The notes: generated from the sequence alone by a model not told the origin. A DNA stretch of 64,000 nt from Syngnathus acus (GCF_901709675.1 NC_051090.1:7273842-7337841); one strand, 5' to 3'. Shown: positions 48,011-63,400, numbered from the stretch's first letter. Translations and numbers: made by a program.

Positions 48011-51000
48011 GGTGAACTTAATCATGTGCTCACTGAAATGTGTCACTGCAATATGGACCATTGGAGGAAACGACATGCTGCCTCTCTTTTACTTCTGCTG
48101 TTTATTTCGCAATGAAAAAGTCTCCCGGGTATATAATGCATTGGGGTTTTTTTTTTTTCAAAAATTGAGTATTGGACACAGACTTAATGAGGGAAAAACA
48201 TTTTGTTGACGTTTTAATGATCACTTAAATTTTATCTTCTAATAGCAATGTATTAAAGAGCATAGATGCGTCATTTAGGAAATAGAAATTAAGAATAAAA
48301 TGTTTGACTGGCAGCAATACTGGCTATCACATCTGCCTCGCAATTATGAGATTCTTGGAACAACCATGTGTTGAAATGTATTACAGTACACTCTATTTTG
48401 AAATAAAATAAAAAGGGACCATCACAAGAGTAAGATTCAGTACTCTGCACTGTCTCCATCTTCCATTCGTCTTTAGGACGATCTCCTCCAGGGTGACAGC
48501 AGTTCAAGTAAAAAGCATTGACTGAGCTCTCTTGGGCCAGAAGTTCAGGACATATGAATTCCCACATGGAGCTGCAGTACTTTTATGAGATACAAAAATG
48601 GCCAGTTGCCTTAGGAATTTAGTGTGAATGCTGACCGATTACCTTTCCAGCCCCCTCAAGCCAAATAAAAAAAGGAACGAATTAATGACTACAGTGACCT
48701 GTACACACAGTTTTCATGCCGGAGTTCAAATGCCAGGCTTTTGTGAAGTAAAAATTGAGCCAATGACAAATTATTTCATCCCTTGGTCCAATTTAAATGC
48801 CACGTATAATCTGTATGATTCAACTGGGGAAAAAAAAAAGTTATTCACCCCAAATAAAGTATGCTTTTCAAGACATTCATGTAGTCACATCCTACAAGCT
48901 ATGGTCCAGTGAGAGCTTCCATAATCATCCGAGTGATCTCATTGTTCAGAGCTATTCGTCAGGAAAGGGTACAGTGGTACAAAAGAATTTCCAAAGTATT
49001 TATGTTTTGATGGAACACAGTGGCGTTGCTATGACATCACTGGGAAACTATGGCCCTTTTGTCCATGATCCCACCTTTGATCATTTCCATAACAAGTTTG
49101 TAGAATCCGGAGGTAGACTAAAATGTTTCTGGGGAAATATGCTTCTCATAAAATAAAGTTTTTGGCTTTTGTGGCATTTTTGTGACATTCCAAAAGAAGG
49201 ACCAACCTCAAAAAGTGGCGGAAGAGAAGAAAAATGTGAGAAGAATATACTATCAATTACATGAGGCTAGTAGTTTTGCAGCAAAAGCAAAAAAATCCAC
49301 TGACTCCATTTGTAACTAACTTGTTACCAACGTCAGTTGGCGGTTTGATTTGTTTTGAAGAGTTTCGCTTTATTTAAAACGCCTGTACAATTTGTATATG
49401 TTTCATGATTGAATGAGTTTGTCCTTGAGAGAGATTATTTCTAAATATGTTCTAAAAGTGCATCTCACAATGGATTGTGTTTGAGCTTTGAGGTGAAACT
49501 TGTATTAACAAGCTGGTACTGAAACAAAAAATAGTGCATGCAACCAGTATGACTAATTTAAGGCATCTCTCAGTGCCTGCAGCATTGCAGGATTGCAGGT
49601 TGGTGTTTGTACCTTTGCATTGGGGCCAATAGCAACTGAAAAACAACGGTAAACTATTTATGATGCTGACTGGGCATAGTCACTATTTCACTTATTGATG
49701 GCTTTCAAATATTCTGCACCGAACTTCACTTTACCAGAAACTAAGGGGTCAAGTTCAAATCTAGCTGTTATAGTTTGAAGCTGTTGATTTTTGTTAGGAA
49801 CACAGTCAAAGCAACATGCCAAATAAAATGGAGTGCAGTGCGCTCTGTGCTTCTTTATTTCACTTGAATTCAAATGAAATTTATGAGAACTGGCATGCAA
49901 GGTTGGGACAAGCAATAATACATTCCAACGGAAGAGTCTTAAGTTATTAATATGTGTTTTTCAACAGTCGTATTGTTCTTTGACTCTAAACATATTCACT
50001 TTCTGGTCCAGTGAGAAGCATCTCTGTTCAGTGATGGGAGGCAAATGAGGCGAGGTGTTGCGCTGACTTTAAAGAGCAACTTGATGGAAAGCATTGCAGG
50101 ACTGTGCCAGTAGCAAGGAAGGCTAATGACACCTGGAAGGGAATGTCTCACCAATTATAAAGTGAATAATAACATGAATTGTTCCAGAGTGAAAAATAAA
50201 GACTTAACTTGGGACTTCCCCCATACATAACTTCAAGTCCAACAACTGCAAACTTTCCCTTCATGTCTTGTTCTTGGGATGATTCCACAAGGACCATTCC
50301 TCAAACTTTCCTCTTCATCCTTCCAGTGACTGATGCAGAAGGGAAGTGGGATCCTGACCCACTCCTGACTTGGGGAAATTGTTGTGACCCCTGTAGACTT
50401 TTGCGAGGAAGCCAAACTTGGCACGTATGGGCCGGGGTGCTACGGTCGCCTTCTCTGACCCCAAAGACCTTTGTAGGCTTACCTCCTTCAGCCAATTATT
50501 CACATACACACATGCAGCTTCTGCTGAATGGATTAGGTTACAGCCTCAGAAGCAATGTTGGACCTCTCTTTTGCAAACTCTGGTCATTTGCATCATGGGA
50601 GCAGAGGAATGCCCTTGTCATTAACACCAGCAGGCTGGCCGTACAAAAGGTCCGCATTCACGAGTCATACTGGAGACCAGATGTTCTCGTCGAGTGTGAA
50701 TGTGTGTGAATTGCTGGGTGGAGTGACATTGTAGGTGCCGAGCCACCGCCGATTCATGTGTGTGCCTGGGCCCCCATGGCCTTCGTGGTGCACAGGTCAC
50801 CATTGAAATGTAGAGGTTGGAGGATCATACACGCTCCTACATACACTTGGGAAAACAAGTATGTGCATTTAACATTTCATTTGATGAATGTGAACCTCCT
50901 AACAAGACCTCTCTCTGTATATTTTTGGTCATATTCAAGTTAAGAAAATATACCAATTAGGGCATTTCCACATGAACATGTGCTGCTTCTCCCACAATTG

Positions 51001-54000
51001 TGTCATTATCATTTATTTTAATCCAAATGATTTTGTGTATTTAAAATTCATCACATTGCATTATGTTGATATAGTTTATTGCAAATATTGCTGCGTGCGG
51101 GCTGTTTTTAATTGAGCTTTCAGTCGTGGAGGGATCACTATGCACGTTGAATTGTTGAATAATTAACAATTGGCAGCTTCATTTTCAAGTCGACAAGAGA
51201 TTTTGGTCACAAGATTGTATTACAATGCTGTTGTGTGTGGACTGTATCATTTTAGATAACAGTCTTTATTCACCTTTTAAAAAATCTTCAATTCTACATA
51301 TTTTGTATTCCAAGTTGTTAAACGACTGAATTGTTTGGAGGGTCGATGGAATAATTTATTGCGCCAACATTTCTCGATAGCAAGTTCCGGGAAATCATCC
51401 TATCACATGGATTGGCTAACCTTTAGAAATACTTTCAATATAAAAATAATAAAATTTCATATTATCGCCATTGCTTGATGATAAAAAAACATCTGCTTCG
51501 CTTGAATCAACTTTCTAATGTGCATCACAGAAGAAAACAAGTACATGCACGTTCCCAAGAAACTCTTTCGTCGTAGGATGTGACCAATGGGGAAAATCCA
51601 CCACAATTACTAAAACCAAAACCTGTGTGGCCAGCTAATTATATATTTCCAGTGAGAGTTCTGCAAACACTAGACAAAAGTGTTCCACTTTGATGTGGCA
51701 CTTTATTTTGATGGAGTGACGCCATGAAGCCAATCACATTTAAGTCAGCTTGTTGCTCCTTCAGCAGCTGCTTGACGGTAAAAAAAACAAAAACTGAATA
51801 CATGCCAAAGCATTTTCAAACACAAACTTTAACTGAAAATAACAGTCACATAGTACCAAACATTATCTCAAAATTCCAACGCAGCTGCAACTATAAAAAC
51901 ACGATAGCCATCCTTCAGCAAAACGCCTCCGTGTTATCCGGCATCTAAATGGCTATTAGCTAGACTAACCAATTTAGTGGAATAAGCGCCACCACAAGTG
52001 TCCATTGTCCTTCCATCACAGGAAAAAGTCAAGGATTGCCCCATTGCATTCTGATCAAAATGTGCTGCACTCTCTCAGTGTTGACAGGCTGTAACTGCTC
52101 CAAAATGCAACAGCACATATTTGTCTGCATAACTGACACTTGAGAGAATAAATTGGGCGATAGCTCCATCACCTACCCGACTATCTCGACCAATTTTCTC
52201 CCCAAATGAACAATGGGAGCGAGATGCTGTCTCGCCCGCATTCACATCTTGACATGCCACATATGAGCATCAGCAATAGAAACATTTGATTCTCTGCAGC
52301 AAATTGCTTAAAGGGGGATTTAATTATATGGATGAGCTGTCCAACATTCATGCTTGACAGGGAAAAGCAACAAATAGTGAACAAGGTAGCTTGGCAGAGA
52401 CTACCGCCAGAGGTGAAGGGTGTACAATGCATATACGTCATATATTCTGCTTTAAAAAAATGTAAAGTGCGCCCACCATTAATAATCTTTTGAGAAAGAA
52501 CAAAACACAATTCTAACAAAGGATTCAAAATCTGAGGGAACTGGATGAAATGGGCTCAATTCGAGCATGTTTGCGTCTGGCCTTCGACATGTTTTATTTA
52601 CTCTTCTCTCAAAAAAACACGGGGGTGAGCTCCAGTCTAAACCAGACTTTCAGTTAGCGGGATGACACGAGCTTTTGAACGAGACTTAAAACATTGAACA
52701 CATGAGAGAAAGTGTTCCTTTTTGAGCCTCTACTTTCAAAGTGTTTGGATTTAAATAAAATGTGTCAAAGCGTCTCAGCATGTAAAACATTTCACATCCT
52801 CTGTGGATTGTGAAGCAAAGCCTTGGCTGAAATAAAAGTGGAGGGAAAGAAAAGTAGACTTGGAAAAAGCACTGTCTGCCTTTTAAGTATATGTAAATTA
52901 TTCCCTATTTGGGGAAAAAAGACAATTAAATGAGCTTATCAAGCCATAAATCAGCAGGCCAGGAATTAAAAAATTACAAAAGAAACAAACAGCCAACGTC
53001 ATGCTGCTTTGAATGTGTGCCGTCTTCCCCCAACACTGCAGGAGTTCAAAAGAATAATAACTTTGCCCTCACTCATCACCACCCAGAGAAGCGTTAGGTC
53101 AGCTCATAATATTGTTATGTGTGTGTTTTTTTTTTTTTTTTTTTTAATTAGTTATCCCAACCAGATCACTGGGGACATGCAGCAATGCTACACAGTGAAA
53201 AGTGTGAACTGCGCTGGTGATTAAAGTGATTCAGACAACATGGAAGAAATTCACATTTGTCAGAATACACCTTTCTGCCATCTCTTTTAGATTCAGTGTT
53301 GTGTCGCTGAGGCACAAAGGGGCCATCAACATTTTAAGGGGGAGGTAAAAATGCATCAAAGGCAGCTTTAATTAAAATATATGTACGTATATTGAGGACT
53401 GCACGTTGTATTTTGTGTGGGTATTTTCGTTTAATTTACAGATTGCAATCCGGCGCATAGAATTTAATCTTGCAGTATGCCTTTACAAAATAACCCTGAA
53501 AAGTGTTTTTTTTTTTTTTACAGATAGAATTTTTTTTTCTGGTACAAAGCATGTTATTATTTTTGTGAAGTGTTCATTTGCCTACTGGGTCAGTTTCTTT
53601 CCACATGCTAAAAAAACTCCCCAATCATACCAAAATAGGTCAAGACAAAACATGTGAGACTGTGAAACTGTCACCAAGAAAAAGGCTTGGAGTAGGCACA
53701 GTGCTCATTATCGCAACGTGGAACCTCAATAATTATAAAGTATGGATCGTCTAGCAGCTAAACAAAACTGAAACATCCAGTGCGATTGGATCGAGGCAAG
53801 ATTGCTTTCTGACCACGACCAAATCATGTCAAGTTTATTTTCTAGCAGATCCTCAACTGAACATAGTCCGAACCAGAGTTTAATAACGCTGTTCACATTA
53901 CAACGAATTAGGACTGCAAGTAATCATTTTAATCATCGATTAATCAATTGCTTATTTGGTTGATTAATCGATAAATACGGTTAAAAGAACAAGCTTTAAT

Positions 54001-57000
54001 TCCCCATATTTAAATTGACAGTGCACATAGAAAATATATATGATACAGTTACTGGGTTGGTCCATGTAATAGAATATGCAAAAAAGTCATTTGTTGTATT
54101 CCAATGTAAAGGCAGATTTTTTATAAATGTCTAATTTTGCTTCAACACAATGACGATCAGTCTGCTTTAATAAAGCAGTAAAGACATCTGAGAACATTTT
54201 CACTTCACTTGGGGGTTTGAAAACCCAGACTGCCCTCTGTTCTGTTCCTTCTTGTGAATTCCAAAATACACCATATAAAGGCTTCCTTTCTCACGAGAGC
54301 AACAATTGCAGCGTAGATTTTTTTTTTCTTTTTTTACTGTCTCAAAATTCTCTGTTGGACCGCATGACTTTTTGTTTTCTCTCTGATCAACTTTGTCTGC
54401 TTTGAGCCCTAGAAAGACAGGTGTATACTTTTCCCATGTCCAGTGATCTGAAATGAACACAGATCTGAATGATCTTCTAAATGGACACAATATAGTTTTT
54501 GATATCTAAAAATATATTGCTTTAAACTTTCCTGTCACCTTGATTGGCTGCAAAATAACACGTGAAAACATTTTTGAGGAGCTGATCACAGTGTGGCACA
54601 TCTTGCCATGGATTATGCTAAACAAAGATGCAGTACCTTCAGTGTATTTACTGCAATGACACACTTGTAACTTATTTGCTTCTTTATATTCCTGAAAGTG
54701 TGCAGAGAAATGATTGCAGCGGTAAAAATAATTATGACAGGATGTTTTCCATCACCTTCCTGCAGGATGAGACAAGCATTCACCGGATGTCCTGTTGTGC
54801 GTTGGTCATATTATTACTGGCAATTCTTCTTTCAAATGTGGTTCCTTATTTATTTAACTGCTTTGAGCCTGCTCCTGCTACCTACAGCTCAAACATCACT
54901 CAGCGCAACCCAATTCCAACCAAAGCCTCAGCCGCCTTAATGAGTGTAACATGAGCCACTACAGATTATAATCAAAAGGAAAAGAATGACTGACGTTAAT
55001 ACTTTAGTCAACATTTTTTTCTCCTTTCTTTTTAAGTTCCTCCCCCAAAGAGCCCAGAAGAAGCCAAACAGCAGGGCGTGCAGGGAGCACAGTGAAAGCT
55101 TAATGGAGAAACACAAAAGAAGGAGTGCATGAGTTTGCCTCGATTGCTGACACACGCAATTGGTCTCATCACCTGAGGGGATTAAAGTACATAACCTTAC
55201 AGCCATCGCTAGTAGCTTATATATTTATGTCTGCATGTGTATGTGTACATGTTTTTTTGGGAATAAAAAAGGGAAACTAATTGACAAGTGAATTGTTAAA
55301 AAAACAAAAATAAAAACCATGGCCGTACTGCAAATTAGATCTGCTGGAGTAGCTCCACTTCAATACCATTTAAATAAAGGTAAGTAGGTAAAAGTAATGG
55401 AAAAATATTTTCTATTTTATTTTAATAGTGTGTCTGAGGGCTACAGTTTTGCCAAAATCTTTCTTTTATCTGTGCTGCAACACTATAAATAAATAAAATA
55501 TTTTGTATTGTACACTTTTTCGCTGTGTGTGTGTGTGTCCACTTGAAATTTCAAAAATATGATTTGTTCAACCTGCACCCCTTGTGATAAGTGCTAGAGA
55601 AAATGTATGGCTGGATATATTTTCCCATGATATATAATTAATTTCTAAAATGCCTTTCTAGTTGTCGAGTTGTCAAATTTGAGTGTGACAGTAAGGAGGT
55701 GCAAACACAGAAGCAGCTGTATACTAACACAAAAATTTCTGTACATTTCACACTCTGCTGCCTGCAAAAATCCATCGGACCAGATTCTAACCATGTTCGT
55801 GCCGCATCCCTGCTTGGATGCAATTCCCAGAAACATCAAGTCACTTCAAACTCTGCCGTATGCCACTGGGCAATCTGCATGATATGCTCCAAGAATCCAC
55901 AAGGACACAAGCCGCTTGACAGGGCCAAAGAGAGGCAACAGCCCCCGCAACATTGACATTTAAAATATATTCATACAGAATGTGGAATAATGAATTTTAT
56001 ATTTATAATTTGTAATGGTTTTTTTTCCAAGTGTGTTTTCCCTGGATACAAAATAGTTGTTTTGTTAACTCCAAAATATATATTATATATTAATAAAATA
56101 AAATAAAAATCAGCTTAAATACATTAATGCATTCATAGAACCAACATTGTATTAATATTGTCATCACCTTTAGAATGTAATGGATATATATTTTTATTTT
56201 TAATTATGCCCAGCCAAAATGTATTTTTCAGAGGTACTAACGATAGCAAAGGAATTACATACGATGTTCATATATTGCTAAATGTACATCGATGTAAAAT
56301 TTACATTTACATTGTAAATGAAGTGCTCATGTTAATTGATAATAAACATAAAAAAACAAGTAGTCATAGACTCTTTTTCTGTAATGAGATAAAGGTTAAC
56401 CTTTGCCCCAACTAAGTTTCAAAAAGATTTGCTGTTTTAAACGTTTTACTGTATTCATGCACACAAAAGCCACGAAAACATGGAAGCTAATGGTGGGTTA
56501 CGTTTTGACTTATTTTGTGTGCCACTGCCTGCATGGGTGAAAACAAAAAATTAAACTTGGACAGCCACCAAGTTACTACTCGATCGCCGTAAATTATCTT
56601 AAAGCCTGAGTGGAGACAAACAGAACAAAATATGAGCTATATTTTTCTGCTCCTGTCATGGCTGCCAAGTAGGCATTGTGTAATTTGTTGGTCAATTCAC
56701 AAAGCCTTCTGGTTTCTCTTGGCTGCAGCCATCCTCTAGTACGTGCAGCCAGTAGGCTTCAATCAGAGCTGAGCTTGTTGTGCAGCATCTTGCTAATTAA
56801 CTGTGATAATTCCTGGGTTGGTTCCCCTTTAATTATGGACCTGATTCTAAACAAATATGGTTATCCAGAAAATTGGAAGTGACCTACACAAAGTAGGACA
56901 CATCTTCCAGATTCCTCCCAAGCCATACTGATATTATCCTCCCAGACCACAAGCCGCGCCTGCTTTAGTTTTAGTGAATTTATCACGTTTTAATTTTATT

Positions 57001-57600
57001 CACATAGTTTGATAACATATTGGTGAATTTATGGATAAACAAACAGATTTAAAATTAATGATCATTCAGGATGAAAATCACTCTGGTACCCTAATATCCA
57101 AAAGTAGACATGTAAATTTCTTCATCATGTTAATCGAAGTAGATTGCATAGTTGTGATTAGTGTGTGTACACACGCTGCTAATTTCTAACTGCAATGCAA
57201 CCACTTTATGTGTTAAGCTCGTTTGGTTTTAACCGTTCAGATAATGTATGCAATATGAATTTTATTATGTCATAAAATATTTTTTGGTTTATTCCGTTAG
57301 CTTGTTCACTGCTGGCCTCTATGGTGCAGTCTTCTTGATTACAAATACAAAGCTTCATGTGTTCTGTAATAAGTATAAAGAATTATCTGAATTTTAAAGA
57401 ATTTGTCAACTTTTTTTTTTGATCACGTAAAGTCAATTGACTTATCAGGACTTACTACTTTTTCAAATTTTGTTAAATGTCTATATTGCTTACTACACCA
57501 TATTAAAAAACGTACCCTGTATAGAGTGAATTCCATTCAACAAAGCAATTAAAACCAATACATTAGTTGAACTTTAAAAGTTCAACTTTAAGACCCTAGT
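48011..57600. other. Intergenic, no gene recognised
   Basis: AT-rich, with poly-T runs (about 53129-53145) and a degenerate repeat at 53911-53985. The 166-codon ORF at 50209-50709 shows no family resemblance. Confidence 0.5.
53911..53985. repeat. Degenerate ATCGATTAATC-type fish repeat
   Basis: GTAATCATTTTAATCATCGATTAATC...TTGATTAATCGATAAAT resembles an interspersed repeat common in fish. A shorter similar piece is at 61541-61577. Family not assigned. Confidence 0.35.
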
Positions 57601-60400
57601 TCCTAGTTGAGTGAGGAGGGCACTTTTCCATTTTTATGCGGTGAGCTTGCCGTGATAGAAGAAGGGGTGGGCCGGCAAGTGATGTACCGGCAAAGACGTC
57701 GTGAGAGGATGGCAAGCTGTATGTGAGCCAGACAGCAGCTGATTGAAGGGGGCTAGAGAGTCACTCTGCCATGTGGAGCAGTGTTGTGCAGAAGCTGCAA
57801 TCAAGGCCTTTACATAGCCGTTACTTCCAGCCGATTGGAAGGAAAGGAAACCTCGTCATTATGGCGCTCTGACAGGGATCAAGGCCAGTCAAAGCTACAG
57901 TACACACACTCTAGCTAACCATGACCCGCTTACCCACCTTTCGCTGACATCAACACCAGAGGGAAGACGGGGGAGGGAAAACAGAGATGCTTTTCGCTCC
58001 ACAGTTTCCCTCTCATCTCCTAAAGGAGGATGCATGTTTGAAATGGCTTGTCGGCAAGTTTCTTTTTTTTTGGCCACTACTTGGTAGTGAGCTTAATACT
58101 TGGTCGGATTTTAGACTGAACCCTGACCCACTAAAACCCAAACCTGCGGAATGTCTTAATAAACAAAGCAGGAAAGGAAAAACAATTTTCAAGCAGGATG
58201 TTCAACATATGTCTGCAATTGTACATAAATTCACAAAAGAGTTTTGTTTACAGTGTATCATCAACACCAGAGATTTGGCAATGCTAGTAAAGGCATGATA
58301 ACATCTCATCATTTGTTTCCATGCACGTGTTTTTCTCTATAGAAACGCCACAATGATTCCAGATGCCTCATTGTTTGTTATAATGTCAGATTATGAATCA
58401 AGAGTGATGAGACAATTTCATCATACTTGATCTGTTATGACGCAAAGAACATGTCACTTAGAGTGTTTATATGAACAGCGCAGTGCCAGAATGATGATAT
58501 CGCAAAGACTATATTTGTGGCCATTCTTAGCTCCGTAAAAATTATTTATGAAAAAAATATATATATTTTTTTCCAAATTTCTGTACGCGTAACTAACTAC
58601 ACAGTCCAATTTTTTTTGTCTTTTAAAAAAAATACTATACACTGAAAGTAGGTAGCAGGTGTAAACATACTGTATCAAAATACCAAAATGAACAATTTGA
58701 CTTATTTTGACGAGAGAAAGAAGTTGCGTTATTTTGACAATCAAAAAGAAACGGCGTATTAATTCATTTGTAATTTACATTTGTTATTTTTTTTATCCAG
58801 CGGAATATTGGAAAATGCAAAGTAACTTCAAATTTGAATGATAATACAGCATCAATAAAACAAAGCCAACAACCAACCAAAAAGAAAAATCCCTTAATTT
58901 AGTATTCATAACATCAAATCCAACCAAAAACCTTCGAAGGTTATGTCTAGGTCAAAGCGCTTTCCTTTCAGCTTGAACTGAGTCAAGAATAATTTGTACA
59001 CAAGAACAAGCTCCCACCTAGCCCCATTTAAAAAAAAAGAGCCTAACCTGTAGGTCAGCCAGCAGACAGCAAAAACAGAATCCACCATCTTACCTTTGCT
59101 TGTCATGTCAACTGAGATAATAAGGGCCTCGGCTGGGGGCATGACATTTACACATTTTGATACAAGAGTGGGGCCACTGAGCGTCCCTGTCAAGCGCCAA
59201 AGAAAAGAAATACAGTATTTGAATAGCCTTGAATCCAACACTGCTATGCTCCTCAGACAATAGGTGCAGCACTAATCCCCCTTCATGGGCTCTGCATCCC
59301 CTGTCATGGCCACTGGTGAAGCATGCTGAGACGCCACGTTGGCGACTGACACGTCAACAAAGGCGGCGTCCCCGGCCTCTGCTGAGGCTGCGTGCTCTGC
59401 ACTGTCGTGCGTGGAATCTGCATTAGGAGTGAAGAATAGCCAAGAGCAATGTGTTAAACAAAAAGCTGCCAGGGTGCCGGGACCCCTGGTAAGAAGCTCG
59501 GTGTGGCCACCCATCAAATGTGCTGAGCCAGGCCGACAGCGCATCCCTCGCCCGCCCCTTGGTAGCCCATCCTTATCCGTCTGCTGTCTTTGGGGTGGAA
59601 CAGCTCTTGTGTCCACCGCTCGGGCGGATCTGACAGCTGTAAGCAGGGGGACCTTTTTGCTCAAGACATCTCTCCATCCACACACAATGACCTCCACAGG
59701 GTCAGCCAACCACAGCAAACCCTTGACAGCCAACTCTTAGAAGACAAGGTGGGGGGAAAATGAGCTGACAGTGTCACTCGTACGCCACTCGCATTTCACA
59801 CTCCATAGGCACAGCCTAACGGATCTTTTTCAGCCCAAGGCGACGGCGTCGACAAACAAGTGCCAATGTTTGCTATTTTATCTTTTACAAGATCTAACGC
59901 TAAATAGGTCACACATCGTGAACAAGCAGTTGATTGGGAAATTGGTTGGTACCTTCGAGCGGAATGTGCAGCACCATTTTACAGAAAGGAATGGGTGGCA
60001 CTCATGTTGTACTGACAGCAATGACATCACACGGCGCCATTTGTCGGCTATATTTACACACCCTAGTGGTTCCCTAGATTGTTGTCTGAATAAATATTGT
60101 AAATAAATATCATGATAAAATGGTGTGTGTATACAGTTAAAGGTCATACATATCTTAATTGGGCTGAAAGTTAGAATAATGAAAAAAATACATTCCCTAT
60201 AGCTCATTACATTGTATGAAGAAACTATTATGACTTTCTTTATGAGATGTTTCCCACACTCATATATAGGACGTGCAATGAGAGCAACGTGAAATCAATT
60301 TTAAGAGCATTGCTCTCCAAATTGACATCTCTTGGAACAGATCAGGGTGACATTCAGCTCACAACACGCACACGCGGACAATCTTGCACGCACGCACAAA
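57601..60400. other. Intergenic, GC-richer patches
   Basis: Locally GC-richer than its surroundings, notably 57620-57890 and 59270-59740. There are splice-site-like matches on both strands (see the 59094-59186 finding), but no recognisable protein. Confidence 0.4.
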
Positions 60401-63400
60401 CTCACGCAAACATCGTATTTACCGCATAGTCGATGCATGTAGACTTAAAAACATGGGTAACCTCTCAGGTGCACATTGCTTTCAGCAGAGCTATACTGCC
60501 CGTTTACCTTGCCCCAGGACATCCGCAGGAGAGCCTATCTGCCGTCTCCCCGCATCTCCAAAGACATGTCGCCCTGTTTATCTCCTAATTGACTCTCAGA
60601 GGAAGGCTGAGATTGACAGTGTTGCTTCCCACTTAAGCCCTTTTTAGCCAAGCAAGCCAGAGCGAAGACACCTGTTAATAATGCATCGGGGCCTAGTCAT
60701 TCTGTTGATAAGCACCTCTGTGAAATACAGCCGAGAGGAGAGACGTCAGATGCCAATCACTTTTCAGAAAACTACTTTTTCACTTTAAAATGTCTTGATG
60801 AACAATTTATTTCTCCGAAAGTCCCGATCAAAGGATTCAGTGCCCATTTTGTCCAGCGTGTCAACACAATTAGGAGAAGCTCCCGCTGTTGACGGCTGAC
60901 AGAAGTGTTGAGATAACATATAGTGTAGGTTTATCATACCTTGACAGATTGGCAAGACAGAGCGAGATTGTCATAACATCCCTAAACAGGAACGATGCAG
61001 TTGATTGAGACTAATTGACAGCAGGAGAGGTAAAACTTCAGGGTGATGTGTTTAATTTTTTCCTCCCCTGCCATTTACTTGTCATCACCTGACAAGAAGC
61101 TTTTTGCCGATGCAGGCAGTTCATCTCACACCTACGCCTAGCTAACTCTATAGCAGCGGTAGAGGACGAGCCAAAAGGGCATCAGGTGAGAGTGCGAGTC
61201 GAGCTGGCCCTTGTCCTCGTCTGTCGGAGATTATTTCGCGGGTCACGACTGGTGTGCCGGTGGTTTGTCACGCGCCGCTTGCTGTAATGTCACCAAGACC
61301 ACCCTTGCAGAACTTGGTCCAGCTGGGGGCTGTCACATCTCAACTAAGCAGTCTGTGACTTTTAAAATACCCTCACGAGGGTGAGATGCTAATTTAGCAA
61401 GGGTAACGCAAACTGGGAAGTGTGTTCTGAGAGCCGTAAACAAATCACTATTTCAAGTAAAACTCCAGCCAGAATAAAACAGAATATTTTAAGGGGTATA
61501 CTTTCATTGTTCAAACACCATCAATGTAGTATTTATTAAATTTATTGATTAATCGGCATCTAATCGATTATCATTGTTTAAATCAAAATATTAAAAATCC
61601 TCAGATTGCAGGCTCTCGACAAAAATAATCATCGGATTTCTGTAGAGCTTCATGAAAGCAGGCTGGCTGATCAAAAGCAAATGTTAATTTGAGGTGGCTT
61701 TCCGTGCCTTCAAACATATTTTGGATTCCGATTTAAAACCCGTCTTTACTTTTTTCTAACCAATTAAGTTTTTGAGATCATTTTAGTTTTATTTAATTGC
61801 TTTTTTAAAGGGGGCTATATGTAAGAGATTTTGATTTTTCAATGTTCAATCATTTCAGTTTCAATAATATGCAAAAAAAAATCTTTTAGAACACAATTTG
61901 TTTTTTTTTAAATTAATTCTCTACTTATATTAAATGGGCCATGCCTCACCGCATATTTCTGTCCCAAATGGGCAAATTGCAAAAGTGCTGGATCAATAAC
62001 TACAGCATATGTAACAACAGCAATGCACTTACTTCACCATTCATGGGAATACCAGAACATTTGAGTTTTCACACTGATATGTAGAGTAGCGTTATAGAAT
62101 TGTTGTTAAGGCCGAGACCCTTTGTCGACGCTGTCCTCAAAACCCTGCAGCCTCATGAGCACGTGTCCTTCTAATCAGAAAGGATAATCCACATTAGAGA
62201 GCGATAGAGACCATGAGACATGCTTGGATAAAAACTCTTGTGGGCAAGCTTGTTTGAATTGTGCTCACCTTCAAACATGCTCAAAGAGAGTCACTTGGAA
62301 AGGTAAAAGGTTGTCTGCAGCTCAGCAATTTGCATTTCCTTTTTCCTCAAGTTATCACTTTTTGGGAAAATTCTCATCGCTGCTCAAGGTACTTCAGCTC
62401 ATTATACGTTAAAAATCTTTCGCTCGCTCTTTTTAAATGCTGTGCTTTCGGATCACATAAGTACCATTGCATACTTGAAACAAGTATTATCTTGTGGTGA
62501 GTTGGGCTGAAGGAAATGCCGACAGAGGCCTTCCTCGTTAAACATGCAACATTAGTTTTTGCGATTGCATCATTATGTCTGGCGGTGTATGTCAAGTGTG
62601 CGTTCTCCTGTGTGCCAAGTGCAAGGTGTTTGTAATTTCACTCTCATCTTCAGTTTGCTAATTAACATGACAGCATGACAAATGGACACGCACAACTGCC
62701 TGGCTCCATAGCACAAAATGTATGACACCTTACATGCTTCTTTGTGGGAAAGTACATTAGAGAGTAGATTCTCAAAAGGAATCAAGTTGGCTGGAGTTTT
62801 ATCTCATATTGTTTACACCACAGTTAATGCAATTCCAGCAATTTCAAATTTTAATTGCCGGTGAACGTCGTCAAATGTTTCAGATTTAACAGCCAATCCG
62901 AAAAATGCCATAATTTGTCAAATACACTCCCTGATCATGAGAGCAACAGTGGTAAAGTATAATAGAGTATTTTTATTTTTTTCCGGGTGTATCTCGATAT
63001 TCATTCATTATCTTTATGATAAAATTAATACAGGTTCAGTGAAAACCAAGCATTTAAAAAAAATCATCATCATAAAATATTGACATTCATGGCAACAAGC
63101 AGGTGATTACAACAACAAAAATTGCTGAGTTGATTTTACTAATATATTTTTTTGTTCAAAAAGCAGGAAAGCCATTTTTCACATTCGCAAAACTTTAAAT
63201 ATTCTGTTGAATTGCCCGTCTTTTCTTTTTTTAAATATGAAAGTCTATTGCCTTGAGTCCACTCTACATTTTTTGTTTATTTTCCAGTGCAATGTACAAA
63301 AAAGGTCCATCAAAATATGCTTGAATGTACTCTGGGAGAACTCCAGAAATTATTTTTAGCATGAACTACAACAGATATAACAGAACAAAGTCCAGCATCA

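Noticed and set aside
50209-50709. 166-codon plus-strand ORF as a gene
   Set aside because: Translation is patternless and other frames are also fairly open; nothing resembles a known family.
59272-59733. 153-codon minus-strand ORF as a terminal exon
   Set aside because: There is an acceptor-like CTCCTAATGCAG, but the peptide is Ala/Ser-rich, resembles no family and has no upstream partner exon.
60080-60115. Gene 3' end suggested by two nearby AATAAA motifs
   Set aside because: AATAAA is frequent in this AT-rich DNA and no coding exon or spliced unit leads into it.
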